A DNA stretch of 64,000 bases from Shewanella decolorationis S12 (GTDB lineage: Bacteria; Pseudomonadota; Gammaproteobacteria; Enterobacterales; Shewanellaceae), in the NCBI RefSeq assembly GCF_000485795.1, contig NZ_AXZL01000070.1, positions 101,681 through 165,680 of the forward strand, read 5' to 3'. The position numbers and the translations under genes were made by a program. Each line of letters opens with the position of its first letter. Positions within the stretch are counted from its first letter, which is position 1. The notes beneath the pieces are model-generated. The model made no database searches and was not told the origin of the DNA. It saw only the letters and a list, made by a program, of their open reading frames with translations. Below, piece after piece: positions 19,095-30,094 of this stretch.

Positions 19095-19262
19095 TACACT
19101 GATGCCCGAAAGGCGAGTCATGGTGATTAGCGAGACGACCGTCCGCCCCATGGCCGCTTTTTGGCATCCATGCCATCGCGGCATTTGTGAATCCTTTCAC
19201 ATCAGACGGGCGGCCCTGCATCCACGGATGGACAGGCTGCGAGTCGGTGAGCGAATGCCATG
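19095..19262. repeat. Structured intergenic repeat related to 4264-4395
   Basis: Contains TGGCATCCATGCCA (19162-19175) and GTGAATCCTTTCAC (19187-19200) in the same order as the two hairpins at 4313-4350, inside an imperfect outer stem (CCGTCCGCC with GGGCGG). It also carries CATCCACGGATG (19219-19230). The stem sequences differ from the other copy while the CATCC cores stay constant. Confidence 0.6.
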
Positions 19263-19445
19263 ACAAGCCTATACGTTAATACCTGCAAATACTAAGACCC
19301 CTTCAACGTAAAACCCAAATGAGTCGGTACAATTGACCAATAAAAAAGCCAGCAAAGCTAAATGCTTGCAGGCTTTTCTGCCTATCTAATCCACCGACTC
19401 GCTTTATTTCACCGCGAGAACAGTCAATCAAAACGACTAAACTAC

Positions 19446-19768
19446 AAAAGATGGGACAGGCACAAATCTTTTGGATTAACAGCTAGCACCAAGGCAACAG
19501 AAGTTCACCATCCCCTGCGAAGTTGCCGCGGGGCGTTGGAATAAATTGCGTGAGTCCGGACATGGATGTCCGACTAGCTTTCGTAGGTACAGGGACGTTG
19601 CCTTCGGAAGCGATAGCAATTTATCCATAAGACCAAGGCTAGTAACCAATGCATGTAACTTCGCTAGGGGTGTCTTGGAGAATCCAAGGAGGATAGGACG
19701 AGCAGTCCTCCTTGGTCGGGTGTGGGGTGAAGCCCCACGACTTTGATTCATCTCGGCCGTAAGGCCTC
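19446..19768 (-). repeat. Boundary repeat copy B (right end of island 1)
   Basis: Inverted relative to copy A. Reading inward on the minus strand: GGCCTTACGGCC, GTCGTGGGGCTTCACCCCAC, CCAAGGAGGA...TCCTCCTTGG hairpin, GTCGGACATCCATGTCCG-type hairpin, CGCGGCAACTTCGCAGGGG and GCCTGTCCCATCTTTTG. Closest to copy D at 41672-41995. The whole gene-free stretch 19263-19858 holds only this element and flanking AT-rich DNA. Confidence 0.85.
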
Positions 19769-19858
19769 AATAACTCACATACTTAGGCGATTTAATAAGC
19801 CTCCCATCCAGTTACTCACCTTACTTAATAACGCGAGCACTGAATAAGAGCGACTCAA

Positions 19859-20914
19859 CTAGGACTTTTTCGGAAATACCGGATAAGAGCCAGTGCCAAG
19901 CACTTTGCCATCGACTTCGACACCGTAGTAGTCGTTGTCATTATGGTATTTTTCCTGCGCTTGTTTCACATCGCCCTTATTGCGGGGGTCCTGTGGCCGT
20001 TCATGGGAGTTAATGTAAGCGGCAACGTCCCATGCCTGTTGGTTAGTGAGCTGAATACTCTTAGCGAAAGGCATGTTTTCATAAATGAAAAATGCAGCAG
20101 TATTGACCCTGTGCATCCCCGCGCCCCAGTTGTAGCTCATTGGGCCCCACAGTGGCGGCAAGGAATAAACGCCCGCCATCGCTTGGCCTTGACCATCGGC
20201 GCCATGGCACGCTTGGCAATGGGCGGTATACACGGCTTTTCCGCGCTCGGGTGAGAACGCAAGTTCAGGTTTTGGGATCTCAGGATAACCACGGCCGGGC
20301 AGATTCGCGCGTTGCTCCACTGTCATCGCTTTGGCTAGTGTGTCTGGCAGCGGGAAATCCTCACGTTTGGCGCCTTTTACCAATTCGGCATCGCTAAGTT
20401 CTGGTACAGGGCCATCAAGGTTAGCCGCATCCATCAAACCACTCATCCCTAACCAGTAGGCATAAGCCGATAGTGCAACCAGTTCGGGGCTGCCCGCAGC
20501 GGGGGCTTTACCATTCATCGAATAGTTAAAGCAGCCTTGTATCCGCTCTTGAAAGGTATTTACTTTATCGTCTTTTTTACGATACGCGGGATAGGCAAAA
20601 TAGGCGCCCCATACCGGTGACGCATTCGCCTTACGGCCCGCATCCATATGGCAGTTGGCGCAGTTAAGCTCGTTACCCACATACTTATCTCTTAACTGCT
20701 GGGTATTCACAAATAATTGATAACCCATGCGTACTTTATCGCCGAAGGCACCTTCGGGAATCGCACTTAAAGGTCTAGGCGTAAGATAGGTTTGATCAGG
20801 GTTTTTGGGCACTGAAGGCAATGGCGCTTGTTTGTCGGGTAACTCTTGCGCCGCTTGCACTTGAGTTGTCAGCACGCCCATTGCGGCCAATAGTAAGATG
20901 GCAGAAGATTTCAT
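19859..20914 (-). CDS. tsdA: Diheme cytochrome c, TsdA-like thiosulfate dehydrogenase
   Basis: 351 residues with a signal peptide and two heme sites: CANCH (residues 85-89) and CQACH (233-237). Between them ERIQGCFNYSMNGK puts a cysteine at 128, the position at which TsdA uses Cys as an axial ligand of the active-site heme. Known: TsdA interconverts thiosulfate and tetrathionate in the periplasm, and the direction varies by organism. The neighbouring diheme c4 gene fits TsdB, its electron partner. Call rests on motif and context; other diheme oxidases are less likely. Confidence 0.75.
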   Translation of the reverse strand: MKSSAILLLAAMGVLTTQVQAAQELPDKQAPLPSVPKNPDQTYLTPRPLSAIPEGAFGDKVRMGYQLFVNTQQLRDKYVGNELNCANCHMDAGRKANASPVWGAYFAYPAYRKKDDKVNTFQERIQGCFNYSMNGKAPAAGSPELVALSAYAYWLGMSGLMDAANLDGPVPELSDAELVKGAKREDFPLPDTLAKAMTVEQRANLPGRGYPEIPKPELAFSPERGKAVYTAHCQACHGADGQGQAMAGVYSLPPLWGPMSYNWGAGMHRVNTAAFFIYENMPFAKSIQLTNQQAWDVAAYINSHERPQDPRNKGDVKQAQEKYHNDNDYYGVEVDGKVLGTGSYPVFPKKS

Positions 20915-20924
20915 GGCCGGCTCC

Positions 20925-21551
20925 TTATTTCAAATTCGCAAAGTAGTTCGCTAAGGCATCCACCTCGGCGGCGGTCAGCTTGTTAGCCACATTGGCCATC
21001 ATGCCGTCCACATCTCCCTTACGTGTGCCAGCTTGCCACGCCAAGAGTTGCGTCTTGATATAACTGGCCTGCTGACCCGCTAAACGTGGGAACAGGCCAC
21101 CGCCTAAACCAGAGGGACCATGGCAAGTCACGCAGGCCGGTAAGCCACGTGACCAATCGCCTTGGTAAGCTAAGCGCGCAGTATCATCGCTAAAGGTCAC
21201 CTGCTCACCACGGATCACAGGCTTAACCTCAGTCTTAGGGGATTTGGCGGAGAAGTAACTCGCCACTTGGTCAATGCCGTCACCTTGCAGTGTCATCGCC
21301 ATCGGCATCATGGTCGCATTTTGGCGCACTCCCGCCTGAAAATGCTGTAATTGGGTGGTGATATATTCTTTCGAGAGTCCAGCCAAACGAGGGCCAAGTG
21401 GCTCAATGCCCTCACCTTCGACGCCGTGGCAGGTCACGCAGATTTGTCCCGCTGGCGGGAGAGCGCTGGTATTCGCCATAACGACAGAGGTCAAGACACA
21501 GCCATAGATAAGTGTGATGCCCTTGGCTAATGTTCTAATTTTAATATTCAT
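20925..21551 (-). CDS. tsdB: Diheme cytochrome c4-type, TsdB-like
   Basis: 208 residues with a signal peptide and two class I cytochrome domains, CVTCH at about 38-42 and again at about 139-143, with the internal repeat RLAG...YIxTQL...GTR/VRQ. This is the c4/TsdB layout. It lies 10 bp upstream of the TsdA-like gene on the same strand, so a two-gene operon passing electrons from thiosulfate to the oxidase chain is the simple reading. Confidence 0.8.
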   Translation of the reverse strand: MNIKIRTLAKGITLIYGCVLTSVVMANTSALPPAGQICVTCHGVEGEGIEPLGPRLAGLSKEYITTQLQHFQAGVRQNATMMPMAMTLQGDGIDQVASYFSAKSPKTEVKPVIRGEQVTFSDDTARLAYQGDWSRGLPACVTCHGPSGLGGGLFPRLAGQQASYIKTQLLAWQAGTRKGDVDGMMANVANKLTAAEVDALANYFANLK

Positions 21552-21740
21552 TTTCTATCCTTGAACAAACCTTCAGTCATTCTTAACTGGTTTAAAACCG
21601 TGTTAACGTCAAACCTAAGGTTGCTAAAAAGAGATAATTGAGTGATGCGTTCACACGTTTAGCCCACACTAAACGTATCGAAACACCATACTCCTTGCAC
21701 GGAAGCGGAACAAGCATTAAAAAAATCTAATATTAACGCT

Positions 21741-22769
21741 TTAGTAACCAAATCGGGTCGCTTCAAAGCTATTCAATAACTTATGTAGCAGATAACAGAG
21801 GAATAAAGTCGCCACTATCGCCACAAAAATGCTGCTCACCCGATACAGTGCACTAAAAATTAAGTCGTTACCTGGGGTTAAGTATTGGCCAAATAAAATC
21901 CCTAGGGTGGTCATGGCACCAAATCCCACACCTGAGCCGCTCGCCTCTTTTACATGGGCCTGCGCAAACAACATTAAGCCAAGCCATAGCAGCGGCACGA
22001 TAAGGATCAATAAACCCGACCAATCGTAGAGGAGGAGTTGTACCATCACCCCAAACGACACCCCAAGTAAGGTACCAACGGCACGTTTACGGGCATAATC
22101 CAACGCCCCGTTCCAATGCATGGGGAATAAAAGTAGCAAGGTGGTTGCCTGCGCCGACATAGAGTCACGCAGATCGAAAATCTGAAACACTAAGAAAGAA
22201 AACGTCGCAATGCTGGCACCGAGCAAGGCCTCATGGCGCATCCGATGTGGTGCCTTAGGGCCGGGTTGATAGGCAGCGCGAGGTTCAACATCCGGCCAAA
22301 GTGCCGTCATCAGATAGGCGATAATGACAGATAGCCCTGTCGCCCAAAAGTTACTAAAAATCAGATCATTAAGATCTGTGCCCGGATAGCTGGCAAAGTG
22401 CAGCATAATGCTTAAACTCAACACGCCATTGGCACCAAACAGAAACAGGCTACCGTGGGACATCGCCGCAAAACGATATAAAAACAGTAAAAAAACAATC
22501 GGCGTCATCAATCCGGGATGGCTACCGAAGAAGCCTCCGAGCAGGCCGACTTCAAGCCCCGCTATGGCAGATGATGCCAATAATTGCCTTACCGCATGGC
22601 CACTTATCACAGGGACCAAACCCAGTAATAGCATTGGGGTTACCGTAAAAAATACCCCATTACTCCACCCAAAGAGCTTACACAGGGTAAAACCAATGGT
22701 GCCGCCAGTTGCAATGCGCAAACACTGGCGTAAGTCATTAGCGGTTAATGGATTGTGGCGTAACAACAT
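21741..22769 (-). CDS. FUSC/DUF2955 family inner-membrane protein
   Basis: 342 residues with ten or more hydrophobic segments in two halves (residues ~18-160 and ~185-335), related to the fusaric-acid resistance (FUSC) permeases. The first half ends in ALWPDVEPRAAY and the second includes DYARKRAVGTLLGVSFG, the FUSC repeat. It follows the HlyD-type gene (gap 16 bp) and a MarR gene, as in EmrA-like drug or aromatic-acid efflux operons. Substrate unknown. Confidence 0.75.
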   Translation of the reverse strand: MLLRHNPLTANDLRQCLRIATGGTIGFTLCKLFGWSNGVFFTVTPMLLLGLVPVISGHAVRQLLASSAIAGLEVGLLGGFFGSHPGLMTPIVFLLFLYRFAAMSHGSLFLFGANGVLSLSIMLHFASYPGTDLNDLIFSNFWATGLSVIIAYLMTALWPDVEPRAAYQPGPKAPHRMRHEALLGASIATFSFLVFQIFDLRDSMSAQATTLLLLFPMHWNGALDYARKRAVGTLLGVSFGVMVQLLLYDWSGLLILIVPLLWLGLMLFAQAHVKEASGSGVGFGAMTTLGILFGQYLTPGNDLIFSALYRVSSIFVAIVATLFLCYLLHKLLNSFEATRFGY

Positions 22770-22785
22770 GCAAATTGCCTTGAGA

Positions 22786-23844
22786 TTAATAGATGTAATG
22801 GAGCAGGCTAATGACCTTAATCTGCACCTTGGCTAGCAGGCTAAACAGCGTATTGTCAGGCAGCAATTGCACAGTAGCACGCGCACCTGCTGGCAGGTTA
22901 TTCATCGCATTGTCGTCTAATACTAAATGCAGTCTTAAGCGCTGCGCATCACGCACCCAACGGTCTGACTCCTGCGGCGCAGCTAAACGGCCATTGGCAT
23001 CAAACTGCCCCGCACTCACACCGGCATCCACACTGCTCACTTGGGCGCGATATAAACGGCCAGGCTCACCATCGAAGGCGATTAATGCAGGGTAAGATGC
23101 GTTAACGCCACGTAAGGTCTTTTCACGAAAATCGGCAATAATATCTAATTTATCAGAGACTAAGGCGAGTAACGGCTGGCCTACTGCGGCAAAACTGCCC
23201 ACTTCGAGTTGCAGGTTGGTCACCACCCCATCTTGATCGGCACGAATTTGGGTGTAAGACAGGTTCAGCTCAGCTTGCTCTAAGGCATTTTTCGCTTGGC
23301 GCACTCTTAGGTTATCTTCACCATAGAGGCCACGGCTGACTTTGAGTTTATCGAGACGAGCATTAGCGGCTAACAAATTCGCCTCGGCGGCGTCCGCATC
23401 GCTATCAGCCTGATCCCGTTGCTGCTGCGACACACCATGGGTGGCATACAGTGCATCTAAACGTTTGGCTTCGCGACGTTTTAGTTTAGCCGTAGTGGTA
23501 CTGGCATTCACTTCCGCCTTGGCGGCTAACAACGAAGCATCTAACTCGGCATTGTCCTGACGCACTTGCTCTAGGGCCAATTTGGCCTGAGACACGGCTA
23601 ACTCAAAGGGGGCGGGGTCGACTTGAAACAGTAAATCGCCCTTGGCGACCACTTGGTTATTCTTCACATTAATAGTTTGAATCTTACCGCTGATCTGCGG
23701 AGTCACCTTAGTCACCACACGGGTTGCCATGGCCTGTGGGGTTAAGGGCATCATAGCGTCGGCAAACATAAAATAGCCAAACACAGCCACAAAACCGAGC
23801 ATGGCGATTTTGACGAGGCGGGCAAATTGTTGATCCGGTGTCAT
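22786..23844 (-). CDS. HlyD/EmrA-type membrane fusion protein
   Basis: 352 residues with one N-terminal membrane anchor (IAMLGFVAVFGYFMFADAMM), a lipoyl-like half (VTPQISGKIQTINVKNNQVVAKGDLLFQVD), a long coiled-coil hairpin (~90-200) and the second lipoyl half (LSYTQIRADQDGVVTNLQLEVGSFAAVGQPLLALV). It would bridge the FUSC permease to an outer-membrane channel. ATG 23844 is preferred; a GTG at 23856 overlaps the MarR stop and is possible. Confidence 0.85.
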   Translation of the reverse strand: MTPDQQFARLVKIAMLGFVAVFGYFMFADAMMPLTPQAMATRVVTKVTPQISGKIQTINVKNNQVVAKGDLLFQVDPAPFELAVSQAKLALEQVRQDNAELDASLLAAKAEVNASTTTAKLKRREAKRLDALYATHGVSQQQRDQADSDADAAEANLLAANARLDKLKVSRGLYGEDNLRVRQAKNALEQAELNLSYTQIRADQDGVVTNLQLEVGSFAAVGQPLLALVSDKLDIIADFREKTLRGVNASYPALIAFDGEPGRLYRAQVSSVDAGVSAGQFDANGRLAAPQESDRWVRDAQRLRLHLVLDDNAMNNLPAGARATVQLLPDNTLFSLLAKVQIKVISLLHYIY

Positions 23845-23852
23845 CTTATTTC

Positions 23853-24329
23853 TCACTCAAGAATATCTGTGCTCTTAGCCAACTTGGCTAAGGCGTTTTC
23901 ACTAATTAGGCTAATGATGCGTTCAAACTCGCCAAGCTCAGTGGCACTAATGCCTGCTAATAATTCACCACGTACATGGATAATCCGCGCTTCGACTTGC
24001 TTTAATACGTCCTTTCCCGCGGGTGTTAGCGATACGATTCGAGCGCGCTTATCTTTAGTGCAGCAATGACGCTCGACTAAACCTTGCTCCTCAAGCTGCC
24101 CTAAGGTACGCATCAAAGAAGCCAATTCAATTTCCAGCGCATCCGCCAACACCTTCTGGCTCACGTTGTCGCCCAAACGCAATAACTTCCACAATGCCGT
24201 CCAACGAGGATGGGTTAACCCAAGTGGCGCTAACTCCACATCCGCCACGGTGCGCCATAGTCGGTGCAAGCGGCCCAAATGTTCCGCCAGGGATAACTCC
24301 TTTAATCGCTCTAATTCTTTTTGCATCAT
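23853..24329 (-). CDS. MarR-family repressor of the efflux operon
   Basis: 158 residues with a winged helix (LRLGDNVSQKVLADALEIELASLMRTLGQLEEQGLVERHCCTKDKRARIVSLTPAG). Start ATG 24329 (MMQKELE) is chosen because the upstream in-frame ATG at 24359 coincides with the predicted -10 box TATAAT and would not be transcribed. It is the first gene of marR-hlyD-fusc. A perfect 17-bp inverted repeat over the promoter is the obvious autoregulatory operator. Confidence 0.85.
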   Translation of the reverse strand: MMQKELERLKELSLAEHLGRLHRLWRTVADVELAPLGLTHPRWTALWKLLRLGDNVSQKVLADALEIELASLMRTLGQLEEQGLVERHCCTKDKRARIVSLTPAGKDVLKQVEARIIHVRGELLAGISATELGEFERIISLISENALAKLAKSTDILE

Positions 24330-24338
24330 GCTTACCCA

Positions 24339-24385
24339 TTTACTTAGCCTGCTAAGCATTATACATAGTTAGCAGGCTAAGTAAA
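24339..24385 (-). promoter_or_regulatory. MarR operator over a sigma-70 promoter
   Basis: Two perfect 17-bp arms (24339-24355 and 24369-24385, core TTAGCAGGCTAA) are separated by 13 bp. Each arm itself contains a TTAGC-NN-GCTAA dyad, giving two stacked MarR-type sites. On the minus strand TTTACT (-35) and TATAAT (-10, 24358-24363) are 16 bp apart within the structure, so binding would block transcription. Confidence 0.8.
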
Positions 24386-24545
24386 TAGTTTTAAGGAATA
24401 TGAAATTCTGTGTCCGAGTCCACGAATTAGCATAAAAGGCAAGGAACAATCTGAAAAAGCACGCTTTATCTCAGATATGAATCTGTTAGCTATCTATAAT
24501 TTTCGTTAAGTAAAAAGACGGATTTATATCGACTGGGAGGTTATT

Positions 24546-26453
24546 TTGATCAATCTAAAAATTAGCACTCGAATTGTGATTGGGCTGTGCATACTCTTGC
24601 TAGCAGTCATGACATTTATCATGCCACTCGTGCTATCAGAATTTAGTAGCCAAGCAGAAAAATCCGAGCAAAGAGAACTACATAAACTCTATCAAACCGC
24701 TGTTGCTGAAATTGCATCATCGGGGAAATTAGCCGAAGCGATGGCGACGATTGTCTCACTCACACCTGAGGTACAAAGTGCGTTTGCCGAACGAGATCGA
24801 AATGAGCTAGCCAGTCGCACCTTACCTATATTCACAAAACTCAAGCAAGAATTTGCAGTACAACAATTTCAGTTTCATACGCCACCTGCCACCTCATTTT
24901 TACGGCTACATCGGCCCGAAAAATTTGGTGATGACCTCACCGCTATCCGCAAAACTATCGTTGAAACCAACCAGCAAAAACGCGCTCTTTATGGATTAGA
25001 GTATGGTGTGGAAGGTTTAGGTATTCGCGGTCTAGTACCCATGTTTAATCATGGAGAACATACAGGCTCAGTAGAATTTGGCATGTCTTTTGGTCAACCC
25101 TTTTTTGATAATTTTAAACAAGCCTATCAAGCTGAAATCGCCTTACTCTTGCCTGATGGCAATGGATTTAAAGTCTTTGGCGGTACATTTACCCCTGAAA
25201 CTGCAACTATCGATGAGTTAACGGCTGTCATGCAAGATAAGGGGGAAGTCATTCGCGCCACGACCTTAAATGGTCAATCCTTTGCGTTATACCGCCATGC
25301 AATTAGAGACTATTCAGGCCGCATATTTGGTGTATTAGACATTGCAATTGATCGCAGTCATTTCGAAGAAACAATGTCAAATATTCGACTCAAGTTAAAT
25401 CTGATTGGCCTATCTGCTTTATTAATCGGTACAGCTATTGCTTGGTTTATCGCCAAAGGCATCACTCGCCCAATCGCAGAGACAACCCATGCGATGAACG
25501 ATATAGCCAAAGGTGAAGGCGACCTTACTCGCCGTATTGAAGTAAAAGGCAAAGACGAAATAGCAGAACTCTCAATCGCGTTTAATCACTTTGTCGAAAA
25601 AATTCATCATACAGTTTCCCAAGTTGCAGACTCAACCAGCCTATTAGCAACTGCCGCTGAAGAAATGTCCGCCATCACCCATGAAACTCAACAAATGGCA
25701 AGCAGGCAGCACCAAGAGACAGAACAGGTCGCCACCGCAATGAATGAAATGGCGGCAACAGTGCAAGAAGTCGCCCACAATGCCACCGACGCCGCCGATG
25801 CGGCAAATCACGCCAATCAATCAACTGAACATGGTAAGCTGCTGGTTGAAAAGGTTATTTCAACAATTAGCCAGCTTGCAGGTGAAATTTCCCATGCCGC
25901 CAATGCCATTAACGAACTCGAGCGCAATACCACACAAATTGATTCAGTATTAGTGGTGATCCGCAATATTGCCGATCAGACCAACTTACTCGCCCTCAAT
26001 GCGGCGATTGAGGCAGCCCGCGCGGGTGAACAGGGCCGCGGCTTTGCGGTAGTGGCAGATGAGGTACGCACACTCGCTAGCCGTACTCAAGCTTCAACTA
26101 CCGAAATTCAGCAAATGATTGAAGCTCTGCAACAAAAAGCAAAATCCACAGTTAACGTGATGAAAACCAGTACAGCGACAACTCAAAATTGTGTCTCTCA
26201 AGTACATGAGGCAGGAGAATCTCTTGATGCAATTACAGCGGCGGTTTCTACCATCAGCCAAATGAACATTCAAATCGCCAGTGCCGCCAATGAGCAGTGC
26301 GCCGTCTCTGCGGAGATTAATAAAAACATCAATAATATTAATGATATTGCAACCAATGCGACCGATAGTACATTGCAAACCGCGCGGGCAGGTGATGAAC
26401 TTGCTCAACTTGCTGCACGGTTAACCGCCCTACTGGCGCATTTTAAAATTTGA
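24546..26453 (+). CDS. Methyl-accepting chemotaxis protein with Cache sensor
   Basis: 635 residues. TM1 at about 9-31, a periplasmic Cache-type sensor ([23 protein letters not shown]...[19 protein letters not shown]), TM2 near 277-300, HAMP domain ([26 protein letters not shown]) and a signalling hairpin with tip [38 protein letters not shown] start with GGGAGG seven bases upstream; no better ATG precedes the first membrane helix. The FLRLHxPxxFGDDL sensor motif recalls double-Cache domains binding small ligands; ligand unknown. Monocistronic. Confidence 0.9.
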   Translation: MINLKISTRIVIGLCILLLAVMTFIMPLVLSEFSSQAEKSEQRELHKLYQTAVAEIASSGKLAEAMATIVSLTPEVQSAFAERDRNELASRTLPIFTKLKQEFAVQQFQFHTPPATSFLRLHRPEKFGDDLTAIRKTIVETNQQKRALYGLEYGVEGLGIRGLVPMFNHGEHTGSVEFGMSFGQPFFDNFKQAYQAEIALLLPDGNGFKVFGGTFTPETATIDELTAVMQDKGEVIRATTLNGQSFALYRHAIRDYSGRIFGVLDIAIDRSHFEETMSNIRLKLNLIGLSALLIGTAIAWFIAKGITRPIAETTHAMNDIAKGEGDLTRRIEVKGKDEIAELSIAFNHFVEKIHHTVSQVADSTSLLATAAEEMSAITHETQQMASRQHQETEQVATAMNEMAATVQEVAHNATDAADAANHANQSTEHGKLLVEKVISTISQLAGEISHAANAINELERNTTQIDSVLVVIRNIADQTNLLALNAAIEAARAGEQGRGFAVVADEVRTLASRTQASTTEIQQMIEALQQKAKSTVNVMKTSTATTQNCVSQVHEAGESLDAITAAVSTISQMNIQIASAANEQCAVSAEINKNINNINDIATNATDSTLQTARAGDELAQLAARLTALLAHFKI

Positions 26454-26471
26454 TGCTTAAAAAAGACGAAA

Positions 26472-26500
26472 CAAAACGCCGCTAAAAAGCGGCGTTTTTT
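26472..26500. terminator. Bidirectional terminator between MCP gene and metF
   Basis: AAAACGCCGC/GCGGCGTTTT with a TAAAAA-type loop. A-rich and T-rich flanks on both sides suit both convergent genes. Confidence 0.85.
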
Positions 26501-26516
26501 ATGGGGGGTTACTGAG

Positions 26517-27476
<960 letters not shown>

Positions 27477-27487
27477 TTAATCCATAT

Positions 27488-27511
27488 GGATGTTTGGACG
27501 TCTATATGTCC
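27488..27511 (-). promoter_or_regulatory. MetJ operator (met boxes) of metF
   Basis: Three tandem 8-bp units in register, the middle one GGACGTCT (consensus AGACGTCT), flanked by GGATGTTT and ATATGTCC. It lies about 80 bp upstream of metF. Confidence 0.8.
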
Positions 27512-27617
27512 ATATACTAGAGAAACTGGCGGTTAAGTCAAGCCAAAAAATCCCCCTTTTTGGCATTTTCTTATCCCTTGTTTGCCACTTAGATCCTAGA
27601 CCTAATTTTAGCCAACA

Positions 27618-27642
27618 AAAAAGGACTCGAATGAGTCCTTTA
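27618..27642 (-). terminator. Terminator of metB-metL
   Basis: AAAGGACTC/GAGTCCTTT with a GAAT-type loop; on the minus strand followed by TTTTTTG. Confidence 0.85.
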
Positions 27643-27689
27643 AGTCTATGAATATAAGCCGAATCAACTTGAAGATACGGGGTTTATTC

Positions 27690-30083
27690 CTATTCTTGCA
27701 GCAGATCGCGACAGATCTGTGTTAGATCCGATTGCACCGCCGCCGCTGTTACCTCACGGCCAGCACCCGGCCCACGGATAATCAAAGGATTACCTTGATA
27801 GAAGGCAGAGCGGATCACAAACACATTGTCCCCGGGCGTAAGGTTGGCGTAGGGATGATTCGCATCAATCCACTGTAATCCCACCTCGGCTTTTAGGGTC
27901 GCACCGCTATTGTCCAAGGAGGCGACATATCTCAGTACCTTGTTTTGCTCCGCCGCTGCGCCGTATTGTTGCAGCAATTCATCATCCAGCTCACCGATAC
28001 GGGCAAGGAATTGCTCCAGCGGAATATCCGCTAAATGGGCAGGCACTAAGGAGCGCAGCTCAATATCCTCAAGCTCGATTTCCAGACCGATTTCACGGGC
28101 TAAAATCAGCAGCTTACGCTGCATATCGCGGCCAGAAAGATCGTCGCGTGGATCGGGTTCGGTAATCCCTAAACCACGCGCTTCAATCACTAATTCCGAG
28201 AAAGGTTTGCTGGTATCGTATTTCTCGAATAACCAACACAGGGTGCCAGAGAAAATCCCGCCAACGGCTTCAACGCTATCGCCACTGTTACGCAAATCGT
28301 TTAAGGCGTGCTGAATAGGTAAGCCCGCGCCACAGCTAGCGTTATAACGCCAGAATAGACGGCGATAACCGAGTTGTTCCTTCAATTCCCGATAAAAAGG
28401 CAGCGGGCCAGAACCCGCGAGTTTGTTTGCGCTGACCATATGAATGCCGCGCTCGAAAAACTCTGGGTATTGCAGGGTTAAACTGGCGCTGGCGCTGATG
28501 TCTAATGCAATCAGTTCATCACAGTTAAGTTGTTCTAATTGTTCAAATAGATGCTCGTACTGCCAAGGTGTTGCCTCGGCATCGAATTCCTGCTGCCAGC
28601 TTTCCAAATCCACACCAGTGGACTTAATCAAAGCTTTACTGGAAGTAACCAGACCGACTAACTCGACTTGCGCTTCAAGCTCTTGATTTAACGAGGGAGA
28701 AACTGACTTAAACAGCTTCACCCACGCCTCGCCAATATTGCCCACACCCAGCAGCAATACGCCAATGCGTTTACGCGGGCCAGCACAGCGGCGATGCACT
28801 TTTTGCGTCAGCAGATTAACCTGCGACTGTGGCACTAAAGTCACCAAACTTAAGTCACCACTGAACAAGGGCTTAGCGTCGCGGCTCAGTAAACGGGCAA
28901 AGCTACGGCGATAATGCTCGGCATCGGCACTCACAAGTGCCACTAAACCAAGCTCGGTATTAATTTGCAGATCTTTAATGCCAAAGGCTTCTGCCTGCGC
29001 ATCCAATAATTTTTGTACTTGTTTTTGATTTTCAGCGGTATAGGCAAGCTCAAGCCGTTGATGCGCCGATACCCAATGCGCCAGCGGCGTTAATCCTGCT
29101 TCGACTAATTGCTCGAGCAGATTGGCCACATCACCCGCGATCTTAAAGCCAAATAACACCACGGCATTAAGATTGGTTACTACAGGCGCGCTCGCTGAGG
29201 AGCTGTGCGGCGCAATCAGGGTAAAGTCGGTGTGGGAGGCATAGCTTGAGCGCACAGCCAAACTCACCTCAGTGTTAAACAGCGGCTGCAAAGTGCGTGA
29301 ATGTAATACTGGCGAGCCTAAACGCGCTAGGCGATCGGCTTCGGCGAGGGACATGCTCTTGAGTAATTTCGCATCGTTGATCTTATTCGGGTCAGCGTTA
29401 AATACCCCTTCAACGTCGGTCCAAATGGTCACGCGCTCAATGTCGGCAAGGCTGGCAATTAGGCTAGCGCTAAAGTCAGAGCCATTGCGACCCAATAGCA
29501 AGGTATCGCCACGCTCGTTGGCGCAAATAAAACCGGTGATCACTAGACGCTCGTTAGGATGCGCGGCCAGTAATGCTTGCACTTTGGTGCGGGATTCTTG
29601 CACACGAATTTGCGGTACGGCGGCCTCGTCGGCCACGAGAATCGAACAGGCATCCACATGGCTTGCAGCCACACCCGATTCGCGCAGCAGCGCTGCCATT
29701 AAGCGCGCCGACCAACGCTCACCAAAACTCACTACATGGCTAATTTGGTAATCGTTACGGGAATCTAAAGATAATAGACTGATTAACTGGGCTTTATCCG
29801 TGGTTAAACGCTCACGCAGGTCCCGCGCTTGCTCATTGGATAACAGCTGCTCAATCAAGCCCTGCTGATAGCTGATAAGGACTTGTAACTCTTCCTGCCA
29901 TAACTGGTTGCTATCGCGCAGGGACAATAATTTATATAAAAAGTTAGTGGTTTTACCCGCGGCAGACACCACCACCAGATCATCACTATGGCCATGGGTT
30001 AACAGAATATGGGCGACTCGGCGATAACAATCGGCATCGGCTAAGCTAGAACCACCAAATTTATGTAAGTGACAACGTGCCAT
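27690..30083 (-). CDS. metL: Bifunctional aspartokinase II / homoserine dehydrogenase II
   Basis: 797 residues. N-terminal aspartokinase (HKFGGSSLADADCYRRVA, then VVSAAGKTTN and LGRNGSDFSA), regulatory linker, and C-terminal homoserine dehydrogenase from about residue 455 (IGVLLLGVGNIGEAWVKLF, later VSANKLAGSGPLPFY and GIFSGTLCWLFEKYD). It catalyses two steps toward homoserine for methionine. It follows metB by 11 bp in one operon, so MetJ control is expected. The length agrees with E. coli MetL (about 810). Confidence 0.95.
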   Translation of the reverse strand: MARCHLHKFGGSSLADADCYRRVAHILLTHGHSDDLVVVSAAGKTTNFLYKLLSLRDSNQLWQEELQVLISYQQGLIEQLLSNEQARDLRERLTTDKAQLISLLSLDSRNDYQISHVVSFGERWSARLMAALLRESGVAASHVDACSILVADEAAVPQIRVQESRTKVQALLAAHPNERLVITGFICANERGDTLLLGRNGSDFSASLIASLADIERVTIWTDVEGVFNADPNKINDAKLLKSMSLAEADRLARLGSPVLHSRTLQPLFNTEVSLAVRSSYASHTDFTLIAPHSSSASAPVVTNLNAVVLFGFKIAGDVANLLEQLVEAGLTPLAHWVSAHQRLELAYTAENQKQVQKLLDAQAEAFGIKDLQINTELGLVALVSADAEHYRRSFARLLSRDAKPLFSGDLSLVTLVPQSQVNLLTQKVHRRCAGPRKRIGVLLLGVGNIGEAWVKLFKSVSPSLNQELEAQVELVGLVTSSKALIKSTGVDLESWQQEFDAEATPWQYEHLFEQLEQLNCDELIALDISASASLTLQYPEFFERGIHMVSANKLAGSGPLPFYRELKEQLGYRRLFWRYNASCGAGLPIQHALNDLRNSGDSVEAVGGIFSGTLCWLFEKYDTSKPFSELVIEARGLGITEPDPRDDLSGRDMQRKLLILAREIGLEIELEDIELRSLVPAHLADIPLEQFLARIGELDDELLQQYGAAAEQNKVLRYVASLDNSGATLKAEVGLQWIDANHPYANLTPGDNVFVIRSAFYQGNPLIIRGPGAGREVTAAAVQSDLTQICRDLLQE

Positions 30084-30094
30084 CTATTATTCCT

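Noticed and set aside
19476..19751. 91-codon frame with SRGASPHTRPRRTARPILLG, also at 41731-42009 and 39520-39789
   Set aside because: Lies wholly in the boundary repeat, created by its hairpins; appears in every copy in any context. Treated as repeat, not gene.
27910..28314. 134-codon plus-strand frame
   Set aside because: Antisense shadow of metL, serine-rich as expected of a shadow.
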